Origin: Neoechinorhynchus agilis
Lineage: Eukaryota; Acanthocephala
Assembly (NCBI GenBank): GCA_051530055.1
Contig: CM121342.1
Coordinates: 5,208,001 to 5,272,000, forward strand
Direction of reading: 5' to 3'
Length of the DNA: 64,000 nt
Shown here: piece after piece, positions 26,161-35,645 of the stretch
Layout of the letters: each line of letters opens with the position of its first letter
Numbering within the stretch: position 1 is the stretch's first letter
Notes under the pieces: model-generated
What the model saw: the letters and a program-made list of their open reading frames with translations, nothing else
Databases searched by the model: none
Told to the model about the DNA's origin: nothing
Position numbers and translations under genes: made by a program

Positions 26161-26256
26161 TTATAGCGAATTATAATAATTGATTGATTTATTTGATAAT
26201 TTTCGGCCAGACTGAAGAAGGCCTACGCGAAAATCAATTATTATGATTCGCTATAA
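26161..26256. repeat. Short inverted repeat around a Penelope-like tail motif
   Basis: The arm 26161-26185 (starts TTATAGCGAATTATAATAAT) pairs with 26232-26256 (ends ATTATGATTCGCTATAA). The loop contains GACTGAAGAAGGCC followed by TACGCGAAAA, close to the motif that ends each Penelope-tail unit at the left end of the window. Probably a relic from the end of a Penelope-like element. Confidence 0.5.
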
Positions 26257-26599
26257 AAAGTAAATGATGAACATCTTTACAAGGATTTCTAAATGTTAGA
26301 GGCGTTTTAGGAGATAAATGTTAAAGGTGTTGTGCTTGAGAGAGTGATGTGCGAGTTCCATTTCTAATTTAATTGAAACTGGAGACCCAGAATTCTTAGG
26401 GAGGTGACTCGTAGGATATTAGGGAGATGATTCGTAGGATGTCAAGGGAGGTGACTCTCAATGTATGTTATTCCTAGAGAAAAATTCTGATCACGCCATT
26501 CAATTGCTTAAAATTGATAATTTCACAAAAGGAGACACTCACGTTTTAATAATATGTAATGTATACATTTCACCACGAAGAGCGGGTTATTTTCTAAAG

Positions 26600-26699
26600 T
26601 GTCATGTTTTATTCGATGTAGCGCGCGCACCCCACACACGTTCACAACCTATGTTCACATGCACTACGTATATGATTCTTTCGGGGATAACTCTTGACA
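26600..26699 (-). repeat. LTR (left, solo-like copy)
   Basis: A 100-bp LTR that starts TGTCA and ends TGACA, an inverted terminal pair typical of LTR elements. It is flanked on both sides by TAAAG (26595-26599, 26700-26704), so locally it looks like a perfect solo LTR. Confidence 0.9.
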
Positions 26700-26852
26700 T
26701 AAAGTATTGTACACATTGGCTGAGAGCTTGGGTTCCAGACGCTATTATCGATGACTTTAATTCCAACCCTTTGTCCAATTACTAGGATTTTAGCGAGGAT
26801 TATGATATAATTTTGCATCGGTAACCTCCTTACCACCACGTTTCGAGGAAAA
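26700..26852. repeat. Duplicated copy of right-hand host flank
   Basis: These ~153 bp are almost identical to 31594-31746, the sequence just outside the right-hand LTR (one clear difference: TTACCACCACG versus TTACGACCACG). After 26852 this copy jumps directly into gag sequence at the zinc-knuckle region, whereas the copy at 31749 continues into unique sequence. Confidence 0.85.
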
Positions 26853-27688
26853 CGACCTGTCCCGCATTTAGGGCATTTCCATTTGTTAAAAGTCCATTGC
26901 GTGTCTCGTCTACCTCGCGAATCCACCTTCCGGTTCTCATCTTCGTCGTTTCGCTTTTTGACTTCGAATATCGCTCTTTCGGCTTCTACTGCTTTGTTCG
27001 ACGGCATTATTTCTATAGCTTTTGAGGTGGACTCGTATCTGAACGCTATCTCCTGAATGTTTTCGAAGGTCAGGTTTTCGATTTGGAGCGCCGCTCTCCG
27101 GACGGCATCGTGCGGCGTGTTTAGCACTACATGATCGCGCATCCGTTCGGATAAAGCATCAGCCTCCGTTTTTGTTTCTTCTTTATAGAATTTACAATTT
27201 TCGCCTGCACCTTTTAACTCTGCGATCCATTCCGCATACGTTTGATATTCTTTCATCTTTATCATACCAAATTTGAATCTAGCCGTTACTTGATGTTCGA
27301 CTGCTCCCACTAGCTTCCCCGTAGCCTCTACTACCTGCTCGTAGGACACATCCTTCAATTTGTCTCTTGTTAGGACTTTCGTCAATTGGCGGAACGGTTT
27401 TGCACCGATCCACGACAGCAGGCATGACTTTTTACAAGCTGACTCCTTTACTTGGCACCACTCGAAATGTTGTTCCAACTGAAGTGTGTAATCTTTTCAT
27501 TCTTCGTCCTGCTCCACATACTGGCGAAACGGCGTGATGTTAACTTTCGCTACCTCCGTCTCAGAAATCATTGATCTATTTCGCGCTTCCTGATCCTCTT
27601 CATATTTGATCTGTCTGTTCGTCAACATCTCGATCATCTTCGCTTGTTGCTCCATTATTTTCCAAATCTGCCCATCGCTGTCACCAGA
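26853..27688 (-). pseudogene. Partial second copy of gag
   Basis: Nearly identical to the gag region of the main element (30658-31493). It begins just inside LTR 27689-27788 and is cut off in the first zinc knuckle after KWKCPKCGTG. It carries the same in-frame TGA as the main copy, at about 27494-27496. It ends in the duplicated host flank. Confidence 0.85.
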
Positions 27689-27788
27689 TGTCATGTTTTA
27701 TTCGATGTAGCGCGCGCACCCCACACACGTTTACAACCTATGTTCACATGCACTACGTATATGATTCTTTCGGGGATAACTCTTGACA
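27689..27788 (-). repeat. LTR (middle; 3' LTR of the main element)
   Basis: A 100-bp LTR with TGTCA...TGACA ends. It serves at once as the 3' LTR of the main element on its right and as the 5' LTR of the partial gag copy on its left, the arrangement produced by LTR-LTR recombination or tandem joining. Confidence 0.9.
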
Positions 27789-27798
27789 TCTCCCCCTT
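27789..27798 (-). promoter_or_regulatory. Polypurine tract for plus-strand priming
   Basis: On the minus strand AAGGGGGAGA lies immediately upstream of the 3' LTR, the expected position and composition of the plus-strand primer in LTR retrotransposons. Confidence 0.8.
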
Positions 27799-29005
27799 AT
27801 CGTCTCCAAACTTCTGGCGGGCGTCTGGTACGTGTACTTCTTCGAAGAGCAATAGTATGTTCAGGTTCGGATCTTTCTAATAATGGATCGTGTTCCAATC
27901 TCTGTAATTTTGGATCGTCTTCTTTCTCGTCTCGCTTGTCTTCGATCGGTGAGCTGTTTCCCATTTTATTCCCTTCCTCCTCTTTTCCGGATTCAGCTTC
28001 TTCTTCTCTGTACTTTAAAAAGTCTCCGTGAATCCTGTGCTCTCTCTGATTACTATCTTCGATCGTATATGAAACAGGGCCGCTTCTATCCGTTATCTCG
28101 CCTTCGTTCCACGTCTGATCAATAGGCCTTTTAAACCAAATCGCTTGTCCTTTCTCGAATTCCCTGAATTTCCTCTTATGGTCATCTTCCCTCGTATACT
28201 TTTGCGCGACTGACTCGTGATTTTTTAAATTATCGAAAATCGAGGGCAATTGCCGTCCCATCATAACGCGCGCGGGCGAAATCCCTGTCGTACTGTTCTC
28301 CGTATTCCGATAACTAAACAGAAAATCCCAAAGCTCTTCTTGTGTCACCTTTCCATCGTCGCTCTTGGTCCTTCGTTTGAACGTTCCCACCATACGTTCC
28401 GCGAGGCCATTCGTTTGCGGGTGGTACGGACTTGTTGAACCGTGCTTGATTCCTCTATTCGAACAGAATTGCTCAAACTCTTCCGATTTGAATTGAGGCC
28501 CGTTGTCCGTGATGATTGTATTGGGCACGCCAAACCTCGCAAAACAATCTTTAAGATTGTATATGATATTCGATGTAGTCGACTTTTCACCCAAATTCCA
28601 TATCTCCACCCATTTGCTTGTAGCATCAACCAGAATCAGGAACATCTTGTTCTTTATTGGGCCCGCTAAATCCAAATGTAACCGGCTCCACACACGGCGT
28701 GGTATGTCCCATCTGAACAGTGGCTCTTTCGGCATCGCGGGTCTCGATTTTTGACAATGTGTGCATCTTCCCACGTACCTTTCAATGTCGTCCCCAATTC
28801 GTGGCCACCACACAACATGTCTACTGAGTCTTTTCATCGACTCGATTCCCGGGTGTCCCTTGTGGAGGTTTTCGAGTACCTTCACTCGCAAACATTTCGG
28901 AATAACGAGCTTATGTTGCCCGAAAGAATCATATACGTAGTGCATGTGAACATAGGTTGTGAACGTGTGTGGGGTGCGCGCGCTACATCGAATAAAACAT
29001 GACAT
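27797..29005 (-). CDS. Integrase of the Ty3/gypsy-like element
   Basis: An intact integrase core follows an N-terminus derived from inverted LTR sequence. Visible parts are a zinc-binding HHCC module (HKGHPG, then RCTHCQKS), the DDE core with Asp in HLDLAGP, Asp in ITDNGPQF and Glu in NGLAERM, and a C-terminal region (residues ~260-400) rich in Glu, Lys and Arg. About 30 N-terminal residues, up to YDSFG, are encoded by the inverted LTR fragment; true integrase homology begins at QHKLVIPK. The frame remains open for 402 residues, so integrase itself has no stop, but it is disconnected from RT. Confidence 0.8.
   Translation of the reverse strand: MSCFIRCSARTPHTFTTYVHMHYVYDSFGQHKLVIPKCLRVKVLENLHKGHPGIESMKRLSRHVVWWPRIGDDIERYVGRCTHCQKSRPAMPKEPLFRWDIPRRVWSRLHLDLAGPIKNKMFLILVDATSKWVEIWNLGEKSTTSNIIYNLKDCFARFGVPNTIITDNGPQFKSEEFEQFCSNRGIKHGSTSPYHPQTNGLAERMVGTFKRRTKSDDGKVTQEELWDFLFSYRNTENSTTGISPARVMMGRQLPSIFDNLKNHESVAQKYTREDDHKRKFREFEKGQAIWFKRPIDQTWNEGEITDRSGPVSYTIEDSNQREHRIHGDFLKYREEEAESGKEEEGNKMGNSSPIEDKRDEKEDDPKLQRLEHDPLLERSEPEHTIALRRSTRTRRPPEVWRR
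28918..29004 (+). repeat. Inverted LTR fragment
   Basis: 87 bp identical or nearly so to the element's LTR but in the opposite orientation (plus strand). It lacks the first ~14 bases of the LTR and runs to the TGACA terminus. Confidence 0.9.
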
Positions 29006-29006
29006 C

Positions 29007-29025
29007 TGGTGGCAGCGGTGGGATT
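29007..29025 (+). promoter_or_regulatory. Primer binding site complementary to tRNA-Leu
   Basis: TGGTGGCAGCGGTGGGATT follows the inverted LTR after a 2-base spacer. It is the exact complement of the 3' end of a eukaryotic tRNA-Leu (AAG type, ...AATCCCACCGCTGCCA plus CCA), as I recall that sequence. The equivalent sites of the two gag-bearing copies (for example 31473-31491) are imperfect: TGGTAACAGCGATGGG and TGGTGACAGCGATGGG. Confidence 0.75.
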
Positions 29026-30260
29026 AAGTTTTCGTGACGTCAACATAATTGGCGCTTCCCTGGGTCCACGACTGTCGGCCTGAAATAAGGCGGCTCCAAT
29101 ACCATAGTCACTTGCATCGCACGCCAAAATTAGTGGTTTCTTTTCGTCATATAATTTTAAAGAAATGTGATTCGCGATAGCTTCCTTGACGCGCTCGAAC
29201 ACCGCTGTCTGCTCCTTCCGCCATATCCAAACAGCTTTTGTCTTAATCAAATCATATAGGGGTGCGCAGATCGCCTGAAAGTTCGGAATAAAGCGATCCA
29301 GGAAGTTCGCAGTTCCCAAAAACGCACGCAGCTCTCTTTTGTTCCTGGGTTCCATTGCTCTTTGTAGGTCATCTACTTTTTCGCTGTTTGCACACAACTT
29401 GCCATCAACCAACATATGCCCCAAATATTTAACCGCTCTTTTAATGAACTGACATTTTTCTCTTCTAACATTTATTCCGACTTCTTCCAACTTCGTCAAC
29501 ACCGTATTTAGGTTTTGAATATGCTCCTCGTCGTTCGCGCCTGTGATGATAATATCATCCAAATAAGCTTTGGTTGAAGGTACGCCATCCAACAGCTGAT
29601 CCATGAACTTCTGGAAAATTTTTGGGGCTGACGATACTCCGAAAGGAAGCCTTTTGTAACGGTATAATCCCCATGGAGTCGCGATTGTTAGCAAGTTCTT
29701 GGTTGTTTGATCGACTTCTAACTGAAGATACGCGTCCGGTAAATCGATTACTGTGTATTTCTGACCCCCGTATAGCTTCCTCGACACATCTTCCAAACAC
29801 GGAATGTTATAACTATCAGCCGCCAGGAACCTGTTCAGTGTAACTTTGAAATCGCCACAGATACGGACCTTCCCATTTGACTTCCGGACGACGACAATCG
29901 GTGTGGCCAATTCTACTTGTTCTTGCGCCATATCTACGGCCTCCAAGATTCCTCCATCAACCAGTCGCATAATTTATTCCCTCGCAGGTTGTTCCAATGC
30001 GAATGGTATCCTTCTTGCTGATGCGAAAATGGGTTCCGCTGTTCGACTGAGATTCAATCTGACTACCATATTTCTGATCGGTTCCGTCTTTTGCTGGAAT
30101 AATTTATCATGTAATTTCAAGCAACGGTCCAGTCCTTCATGGATTCCCACCGCTTTGATCGTATTCACATACACTTCCTGCAGAAGCCTTATGTTGAAGT
30201 GCTTACACCATGGCAGTCCAAAAAGGCACTTAGCTGCTCGCTCGACAACCGTAACTGTTG
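29026..30260 (-). pseudogene. Reverse transcriptase and truncated RNase H of the element
   Basis: RT motifs in order are VVVRKSNGKVRICGDF, IPCLEDV, YTVIDLPDAYLQL (catalytic Asp), LPFGVSSAPKIFQ, the YLDDIII box with its Asp pair, VKYLGHML, then the connection and RNase H start LACDASDYGIGAALFQ. RNase H stops at SRKLNPT, where inverted LTR/PBS sequence takes over, so the downstream catalytic acidic residues are missing. Between protease and RT there is a frameshift near 30262 and a stop at 29971-29973 (in ...ALEQPARE). It cannot yield a full polyprotein. Confidence 0.85.
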
Positions 30261-31283
30261 CTACCTTTTTTGTCTTCCGATCGTAACCAGCACATCACAC
30301 TCTCCCAAGCTGGAGATTTCCGATCCTCCAAAACTGATCAATTTTTTTCCTTTCTTTAGTTGAGGCCTTCCAATAGCCTTCCAGACCTGATTCGAAATGA
30401 TGGTGACGTCTGCACCGATGTCAAACAACATATCGATTTTTATTCCGTTGAGTCTCGTTTTGATCCACGCTTGTTGTCTCTTGTCCTGCTCCCTAATGTT
30501 GACATCGAACACTTCCGATTCCTCTGAGCTCGATTGTGAATCGCTTGCTCGTTGAACGCGATTAACTTTATCGCTGCGGCACCTTCTCGCGAAATGACCC
30601 AGTTTTCCGCACTTGTAACATTTGCACCCCCGCGCTCGACATTCTTGGTTCCTTCCATGACCTGTCCCGCATTTAGGGCATTTCCATTTGTTAAAAGTCC
30701 ATTGCGTGTCTCGCCTACCTCGCGAATCCACCTTCCGGTTCTCATCTTCGTCGTTTCGCTTTTTGACTTCGAATATCGCTCTTTCGGCTTCTACTGCTTT
30801 GTTCGACGGCATTATTTCTATAGCTTTTGAGGTGGACTCGTATCTGAACGCTATCTCCTGAATGTTTTCGAAGGTCAGGTTTTCGATTTGGAGCGCCGCT
30901 CTCCGGACGGCATCGTGCGGCGTGTTTAGCACTACATGATCGCGCATCCGTTCGGATAAAGCATCAGCCTCCGTTTTTGTTTCTTCTTTATAGAATTTAC
31001 AATTTTCGCCTGCACCTTTTAACTCTGCGATCCATTCCGCATACGTTTGATATTCTTTCATCTTTATCATACCAAATTTGAATCTAGCCGTTACTTGATG
31101 TTCGACTGCTCCCACTAGCTTCCCCGTAGCCTCTACTACCTGCTCGTAGGACACATCCTTCAATTTGTCTCTTGTTAGGACTTTCGTCAATTGGCGGAAC
31201 GGTTTTGCACCGATCCACGACAGCAGGCATGACTTTTTACAAGCTGACTCCTTTACTTGGCACCACTCGAAATGTTGTTCCAA
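30261..31283 (-). CDS. Gag (zinc knuckles) plus aspartic protease region
   Basis: The frame encodes the gag capsid-like region, then two zinc knuckles: CPKCGTGHGRNQEC and CYKCGKLGHFARRC, the second a standard CX2CX4HX4C. A pepsin-type protease start follows at ~residue 285. There the usual D-T/S-G triad reads DIGAD, an unusual Ile in place of Thr/Ser. The frame ends shortly after the protease flap region (GRQKR). An upstream in-frame TGA (31302-31304) separates it from the gag N-terminus. Confidence 0.8.
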   Translation of the reverse strand: MEQHFEWCQVKESACKKSCLLSWIGAKPFRQLTKVLTRDKLKDVSYEQVVEATGKLVGAVEHQVTARFKFGMIKMKEYQTYAEWIAELKGAGENCKFYKEETKTEADALSERMRDHVVLNTPHDAVRRAALQIENLTFENIQEIAFRYESTSKAIEIMPSNKAVEAERAIFEVKKRNDEDENRKVDSRGRRDTQWTFNKWKCPKCGTGHGRNQECRARGCKCYKCGKLGHFARRCRSDKVNRVQRASDSQSSSEESEVFDVNIREQDKRQQAWIKTRLNGIKIDMLFDIGADVTIISNQVWKAIGRPQLKKGKKLISFGGSEISSLGECDVLVTIGRQKR

Positions 31284-31301
31284 CTGAAGTGTGTAATCTT
31301 T

Positions 31302-31499
31302 TCATTCTTCGTCCTGCTCCACATACTGGCGAAACGGCGTGATGTTAACTTTCGCTACCTCCGTCTCAGAAATCATTGATCTATTTCGCGCTTCCTGATC
31401 CTCTTCATATTTGATCTGTCTGTTCGTCAACATCTCGATCATCTTCGCTTGTTGCTCCATTATTTTCCAAATCTGCCCATCGCTGTTACCAGATGTCAT
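31302..31499 (-). CDS. Gag N-terminal segment before an in-frame TGA
   Basis: The start codon lies inside the LTR end (CATGACA), and the frame runs MTSGNSDGQ... to EQDEE-TGA. It is in the same frame as the main gag ORF that follows after 18 bases. The partial copy at 27497-27694 has the identical layout, starting inside its own LTR and ending at the same TGA. Confidence 0.7.
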   Translation of the reverse strand: MTSGNSDGQIWKIMEQQAKMIEMLTNRQIKYEEDQEARNRSMISETEVAKVNITPFRQYVEQDEE

Positions 31500-31593
31500 G
31501 TTTTATTCGATGTAGCGCGCGCACCCCACACACGTTCACAACCTATGTTCACATGCACTACGTATATGATTCTTTCGGGGATAACTCTTGACA
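31494..31593 (-). repeat. LTR (right; 5' LTR of the main element)
   Basis: 100 bp with TGTCA...TGACA ends. The right side is followed by TAAAG, matching the target duplication at 26595-26599; the left side leads into the primer-site-like sequence and gag. Confidence 0.9.
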
Positions 31594-31746
31594 TAAAGTA
31601 TTGTACACATTGGCTGAGAGCTTGGGTTCCAGACGCTATTATCGATGACTTTAATTCCAACCCTTTGTCCAATTACTAGGATTTTAGCGAGGATTATGAT
31701 ATAATTTTGCATCGGTAACCTCCTTACGACCACGTTTCGAGGAAAA

Positions 31747-33185
31747 CGTTTTCGGCTCATTCTTTACGAGCTCGACCTGAAAAGCTCCACGTTTTTAAGG
31801 GTCAAGTGGTTTGAATCTGTTACCGCTAATGACCCATAACCAAAGGGGACGAAATACCTCGATGATTGAGGAAAGTCATTGATGAGTCCCGCCTCCTGGA
31901 GGTATCTGAGGATCCGGTGAAATATACAAACTCATAACCGAATTGTTCGGGGGTATTACGTGATTTTATGCGCTTCTTTTAACCGGATCACTGGGCTGTG
32001 ATCCCAAAGGAAAATTATCAGCCGTGAGGCCACACATAGATACTGAAAAGTTACCGACTGGCCAGACTTCAAAAAATATACCGAAGCACGAGTACATTTT
32101 CCGCTAGTTTACGCGGATGATGTCTTTGTTTTTAAACACCATAAACTTGTTAACGCCGTCCTGCATCTTGTTACCTGAACTTTTCTAGAAATAAACAAAA
32201 TCTTTATGACAACTTACCTACTGTTAAACTAGAGCAAATCTGTAATTATCGTCCTCAATGAGTCATTGACTTCACAAAAACGCCTCAATATTAAACTACA
32301 AGCTGATCCTAATTTTGGATCGCTGAACTTTAAAAAAATCGTATAGAGTTTTAGGCATCGATTTTCTGAGTTCCATCGTCTTCAAAACTGCTAATACCAC
32401 TCTTCTGGGCTTTTTTGCAAACTTAGAGCTCATGTGATAAGAGCTATGAAATTAAAGTTAGTTTCTAACCAAATTTTCACAATTATATAGACATTCGAGG
32501 CAGAACGCTTCTTTTTTCGTTAGAGGTTGACCTCCTCGAGCAACGAGCGAACTTTGTCGACTATTGTATTTCCACGAATTATTAATCCCGTATCTGAAAC
32601 TTTCCACCTAATATTTAGTGGAAATTATTCTTCTGGCCGACCGTCAGCCTGGTTACCAATTGGTAGAAGGAACGCGGAAAGAGTACGGAAATATTTATCA
32701 TTGATGATCAGTGTATAAAGAGGATCACCAAGCAAATTTACGTATTTGTTATTTTATTACTTTCTTTGACCGGCAAAAATCCGTCTTGGATTCCGGTATG
32801 TTTATTCGACCTTCCCTTGTCGCACAATGTAGCTCACCGATGGTGCGCTTTGATAAGCCCGTCCTTTCGTGATCAGCAAATCACATGCCTGCGAACAATA
32901 GAAACTTATTCTTATATGCACGTGATAAGCTCTGTTTTATGCGCCAAAAACATTCCCGAATTCTTAAATCCGTGGTTTTTTAAGAAATTTCAACTATTTA
33001 AAAAGCCCACAAAGTCACGTATCATGCAGATACAAGTTTAAAATCGTGAACGAAAATTATCTTCCTTTGTCATCTTTAGTCTATGGAACTAGCTAAATTA
33101 TGTAAAACTGGTGTTGTACTAATTTTTGTACTATGCGAAGTCTTCTTTTTAAACCGCATTATTTATCAAACGAAGCCTAATAAAG
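31747..33185. other. Intergenic, no gene recognised
   Basis: AT-rich, with only short unconvincing frames on both strands and no repeat structure I could see. Confidence 0.5.
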
Positions 33186-33266
33186 CACTTGGTTCCATCC
33201 ACTTTGGTTCAAAGTAATTGGTAAAATTATCGAGATTGTCGAACTTAAATTCCGTTCCATAATTCA

Positions 33267-33500
33267 CTATTTCATCCCAACCACTGAACTGAGCATTTGG
33301 TTCTCGTCGCACTGTTCAGTAATCGTGTGATCTTGATAGAATGGAAATAAATTCTGTTGAACCCGTGGTCTTCTAAAGTTTGGGCAGTCTTCTTGAATAG
33401 CTTGCAGCATGGATGTATCTTTCGGCACTCCGTATTGCTGAACAGCGTGGTTTTGGTTGAACAAATAATTTACATACCCAACGTTAGGGTTTTTGTGCAC
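33267..33500 (-). CDS. Unrecognised short ORF, possible 3' exon
   Basis: A 77-residue frame rich in Asn and Gln (for example NQNHAVQQYG, RPRVQQN). It lies downstream of the FoxO-like exons on the same strand and could be a terminal exon of that gene, since FoxO C-termini are low-complexity and poorly conserved. No domain is visible. A second in-strand frame continues past it to about 33,180. Confidence 0.25.
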   Translation of the reverse strand: MHKNPNVGYVNYLFNQNHAVQQYGVPKDTSMLQAIQEDCPNFRRPRVQQNLFPFYQDHTITEQCDENQMLSSVVGMK

Positions 33501-33696
33501 TGATCCTTACGAAATATTCTGTATCGGAATTGTGGGAATCGGCGGTTAGATCGTACCAAAGTTTCGACGCTGTTTATTTATCATTTCAATTGAATGTCGA
33601 TTAATCATAACGGGAAAAACAAATTGTTGCATAGAATGAAGAGATTTTATTGCACTTTTTGTTGCCCACACACAACAACAAAACGTTTAAAAAACA

Positions 33697-34215
33697 TTAC
33701 CGTCCACGAAGAAGAGGCATCGCTCTCCCCTCAGCGATCACGACCACACTCAGTGCGTTTCCCTGTTTTCTATCGCGACCACACAATGTTTTGGCGCAGG
33801 AAGGCACCAGCTCTTGTATTTCCTGTCTTGCCCTGGAGTCTATTCTGCATAACTCCTTCTTAAATCTAAGTGCCGAGCTACCGAGCGCACCAAGAGTCTC
33901 CACTCCAAAAGGTACAAAAACATAAGACCTACATAATTCTCTAGTACAATTTTGTGAAATGTTTTCGGTAATCAACTGTAGCGCACAAAGCAAAAATTGT
34001 GTCATCGATTGGTCGCTTGAATATAGAATTATATTATCGTACGCATTCGTTTTATGTGGGAAGACCATAGATCGGAACGCCAGATTGTTTGGCACTATGT
34101 TATCCACTAGTCCCGCTCCTTCCACGAAGTCTTCAAGTTGTGGAGTGTAATGTGGTACTATTGGTGGTTGCGTACCATTCTTATTCGTTGATGGTCCATA
34201 TTTCAATCGTTTGCG
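33697..34215 (-). pseudogene. Fragment of non-LTR retrotransposon RT C-terminus
   Basis: The frame contains YVFVPFGVETLGALGSSAL and, ~60 residues on, RKQGNALSV. These resemble the (F)xPxxVETLGxxG ... QRGNAxSV tail commonly found at the C-terminus of certain invertebrate non-LTR RT ORFs. No RT catalytic motifs are present. The same open frame joins the end of the FoxO-like exon upstream, so an element relic may have invaded or terminated that gene. Confidence 0.45.
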
Positions 34216-34230
34216 TTTAGTTGATGGAAC

Positions 34231-34923
34231 TCGATTTGTCTGCCTTTCGCGATCCACCAGGAATACTTTGATGATTTTTGACTCTCTTGAAAATTGCTCT
34301 TAACGACAAATTGTGCAGTATTGAATTCTGTGAAAGGAGAACCTTGAGATAGAGGAAACTATTGCAGTGGTCTCCATGAGTCATTTATTCCCTCTTCCTT
34401 AAAAACTATGCGATACGGTATGGCTAACTTAAAAATACGAAAATTTTTCCGAAAATGACAATTCATCGAATCCGAGGAAATTCACTTATATTCAATAAAA
34501 GCCAAAATATGGGAATCGGAATATTTAGAAGATAACCAAAATTATTTGATAAATATCGACTGGAAACGTCGATATTATCAAAATGGTTGACGCTGCCAAA
34601 AAAAATTCTAAAATTTACGAATGCTGTTCTATGAGTAATCTACTGGAAACAGTCAAATACGAAAAGGTGCACCAGCTTTAAAAATTTCTTTGACCTAAAA
34701 ATATGTTTGATTTTCGGGCTATTTAAAAACCCAATATTTTCACTCCACTTACTTTCCACGCTTTACTTCGGATTTTATCCGTCTTATCCTTGGAGAAGGG
34801 TACGTTTTTGATCATCCAATCATATATTTGCGCCAAACGGAATCTTTTATCAGCACTACTTGATATTGCTTCTTCAATCATTTCTGCGTATGATTTGAAA
34901 CCCCATTGATTTGTTCGCCGGCC
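34231..34923 (-). CDS. FoxO-like forkhead transcription factor, two exons of the DNA-binding domain
   Basis: Exon 34923-34753 encodes 57 residues of forkhead N-terminal half: NQWGFKSYAEMIEEAI, SSADKRFRLAQIYDWMIKNV, then PFSKDKTDKIRSKAWK. It ends at a strong GTAAGT donor. The next exon starts at 34327 after CTCCTTTCACAG and continues in phase with NSILHNLSLRAIFKRVK (helix 3; usual NSIRHNLSLH, here Leu replaces Arg). The SSAxKR...DK spacing and the insertion before KAWK are FoxO-type. FoxO proteins are insulin/AKT-regulated activators. After RVK the expected SWW block is present but in another frame (KYSWWIAKG), so the gene is either frameshifted here or carries a sequence error. Upstream exon(s) near 35.1-35.3 kb are possible but not supported by homology. 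Confidence 0.7.
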
Positions 34924-35645
34924 CTTGTTAGGTACAACGCACAAGTGTAGTAAAACCAATTGGATAAGGATTCGAACCAAGCAGGAAGTTGCGAGTTCCG
35001 TATACATTTTCAACGCCGTTTTCATCCAACAATAAATAGAGATTAACAGTACACTGATGATATATAACACAGAGAGAATATTGTAAGGTGCCGAAGATTC
35101 ATAATAGGAGGATATTAGGATCGATAACGCCGAGTGTTGGCTCATCGTCAAACGTGTGGGTATATCCTTCTGTTTTCGAGGTGGAAAAAACATCGCCACG
35201 TGGGAATATCTTTGACTGTCCATAAGATAACGAGTATCGAATTGAAAGCTCTTCTTGTAGAATCAAGAAGCATAACTGTATTTTTAGATGAGTCATTTTG
35301 ACAGTCATCAAAAGACCTTCAAAAGATCGCTTACTCTCGTAATCGTTATTTCTTTGTCTCTCTTAGTTGTAACTCGAGGGTCTAAACATACTTGTTCGTG
35401 AAATTGGGGAAAGTTTGAGATCCCATGGTAAAAGCAGAAGTCCAAAGGTGAAATGTACAAATGTTATGGTGGCGGACATCAGTTTAAACATCAAGAAAAA
35501 ATAATTAATGTTCATTATCGTACTCGGAGATATTCCTTCAATTTTAAATCAATGAAACGTGTTTAAATTTACTTTAGATCACAGGACCGATCATACTGTC
35601 CATGGAGACAAATTTAAAAATATCCTGTTAACTCAAGTGTGTGTC

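Larger units (their letters stand above)
24961..26594. other. Intergenic, no gene recognised
   Basis: AT-rich sequence with only short unconvincing frames (for example 25021-25257 plus and 25634-25837 plus, neither recognised). It holds two inverted-repeat structures and a tRNA-like relic, listed separately. Confidence 0.6.
26595..31598 (-). mobile_element. Ty3/gypsy-like LTR retrotransposon, rearranged
   Basis: The insertion is bounded by a 5-bp duplication TAAAG (26595-26599 and 31594-31598). On the minus strand it comprises a 5' LTR (31494-31593), gag, protease, RT, a truncated RNase H, an inverted LTR fragment, integrase, a polypurine tract and a second LTR (27689-27788). A partial gag copy, a duplicated stretch of right-hand host flank and a third LTR (26600-26699) follow. 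The pol order PR-RT-RH-IN is that of Ty3/gypsy (Metaviridae). Internal stops, a frameshift and the RNase H loss make it defective. The three LTRs are nearly identical, so the rearrangement is recent. Confidence 0.85.

Noticed and set aside
33594-33925. Two overlapping plus-strand ORFs rich in His/Arg/Ser
   Set aside because: They are antisense to the RT-relic frame and differ in frame from each other; no homology.
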